This document shows, piece by piece, positions 5,992-6,513 of a DNA stretch of 6,513 nt. Where the stretch lies: positions 1-6,513 of the forward strand of contig DOZA01000415.1 of NCBI GenBank assembly GCA_003518245.1. The letters are read 5' to 3'. Source of the DNA: Bacteroidales bacterium (GTDB lineage Bacteria > Bacteroidota > Bacteroidia > Bacteroidales > VadinHA17). How positions within the stretch are numbered: the stretch's first letter is position 1; every line of letters starts with the position of its first letter. A model generated the notes under the pieces. That model ran no database searches. It had not been told where the DNA came from and saw nothing but the letters and a program-made list of their open reading frames with translations. The translations under genes and the position numbers were made by a program.

Positions 5992-6513
5992 ATGAGAAAA
6001 ATCAAATACACTTGGATAATAATATTATTCATTCTTCCAGGGTGTAAGGGTATATCTCAAACTGATTATGTCGCACAGCGAGAACGCATGGTAAAGAACC
6101 AGATAATTAACAGGGGGATTTCCGACGGCAGGGTAATAAAAGCAATGAAAAATGTGGAGAGACATCTCTTTGTACCTGAAGGAGCCATGCGGTATGCCTA
6201 TTCGGATGGACCACTGTCAATAGGTGAGGGGCAGACCATTTCTCAACCGTACATAGTGGCTTTCATGACTGAATGTCTCTCACTGAAGCCCGACATGAAA
6301 GTGCTCGAAGTAGGTACAGGCTCGGGTTACCAGGCTGCGGTGCTTTCTGAGATAGTAGATCATGTTTATACTATTGAAATAGTTGAAACACTGGGAAAAC
6401 GGTCAAAAAAATTGCTCGCCGACCTGGGGTATGATAATGTCACAGTTAAATTAGGTGATGGATATGAGGGCTGGCCTGAGCATGCACCATATGATGCCAT
6501 TATAGTAACCTGT
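5992..6513 (+). CDS. pcm: Exported protein-L-isoaspartate O-methyltransferase, 3' end outside the window
   Basis: The frame is open for 174 codons from ATG 5992 to the window edge, with roughly the last 40-50 residues of the family missing. The enzyme methylates L-isoaspartyl residues formed by spontaneous damage of proteins, using S-adenosylmethionine, so that they can revert to aspartate. Family motifs are clear: [10 protein letters not shown] (55-64), [15 protein letters not shown] (78-92) including the conserved substrate-site QTISQP, SAM-binding motif [16 protein letters not shown] (104-118), VYTIE (125-129), and GDGYEGW with APYDAIIV (155-172). Unlike the usual cytosolic enzyme it has an N-terminal export signal: KIK, a hydrophobic segment from about residue 7 to 15, then LPGC with Cys18, which resembles a lipobox although proline at -2 is atypical. 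Cleavage after GIS by signal peptidase I is the alternative. A periplasmic or lipid-anchored role in repairing envelope proteins is inferred. SAM supply outside the cytoplasm is an open question for this family variant. Confidence 0.94.
   Translation, partial: MRKIKYTWIIILFILPGCKGISQTDYVAQRERMVKNQIINRGISDGRVIKAMKNVERHLFVPEGAMRYAYSDGPLSIGEGQTISQPYIVAFMTECLSLKPDMKVLEVGTGSGYQAAVLSEIVDHVYTIEIVETLGKRSKKLLADLGYDNVTVKLGDGYEGWPEHAPYDAIIVTC

Overview
The window looks like chromosomal DNA of a Bacteroidota bacterium, probably of the Bacteroidales/Marinilabiliales type. The evidence is an outer-membrane lipoprotein with a SusC-type TonB plug, a secreted S9 peptidase, a secreted isoaspartyl methyltransferase, a DUF4097-type protein, AT-rich intergenic DNA, and starts that mostly lack a Shine-Dalgarno sequence. 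It holds no rRNA, tRNA, CRISPR array or recognisable insertion sequence.

Layout. Positions 1-2136 are a three-gene block on the minus strand with short gaps (16 and 41 bp). In transcription order it encodes a stand-alone TonB plug-domain lipoprotein, a Tat-exported S51 peptidase (peptidase E/cyanophycinase-like), and homoserine kinase ThrB, which runs off the left edge. A 189-bp AT-rich divergent intergenic region (2137-2325) separates this block from plus-strand genes. The first of those is a complete 727-residue secreted S9 prolyl-oligopeptidase-type peptidase (2326-4509). The last is a lipoprotein- or signal-peptide-bearing protein-L-isoaspartate O-methyltransferase (5992 to the right edge).

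The most unusual stretch is 4510-5914, between those two genes. It reads as the wreck of a small operon known in Bacteroidota, in which a membrane-anchored HEAT-repeat/anti-sigma-like protein is followed by a DUF4097 putative adhesin and a secreted protein with short repeated modules. Only the transmembrane/coiled portion and the last residues of the HEAT-type protein remain. The DUF4097 reading frame is recognisable over about 230 codons but has two in-frame stops (TGA and TAA) and has lost its C-terminal end. The module protein (5387-5914) has an intact signal peptide but ends early. The old ATGA stop/start overlap between the first two genes is still visible. The DUF4097 remnant now runs in frame straight into the module protein, so an automatic caller would report a false 275-residue fusion at 5087-5914.

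Working together: ThrB belongs to threonine biosynthesis and has no obvious functional tie to the two envelope genes upstream of it. The S51 peptidase (Asp-peptide bonds) and the exported isoaspartyl methyltransferase both deal with aspartate-linked peptides outside the cytoplasm, which is suggestive but unproven. I did not find a convincing novel defence or mobile system. The best material here is the operon decay and the barrel-less plug lipoprotein.
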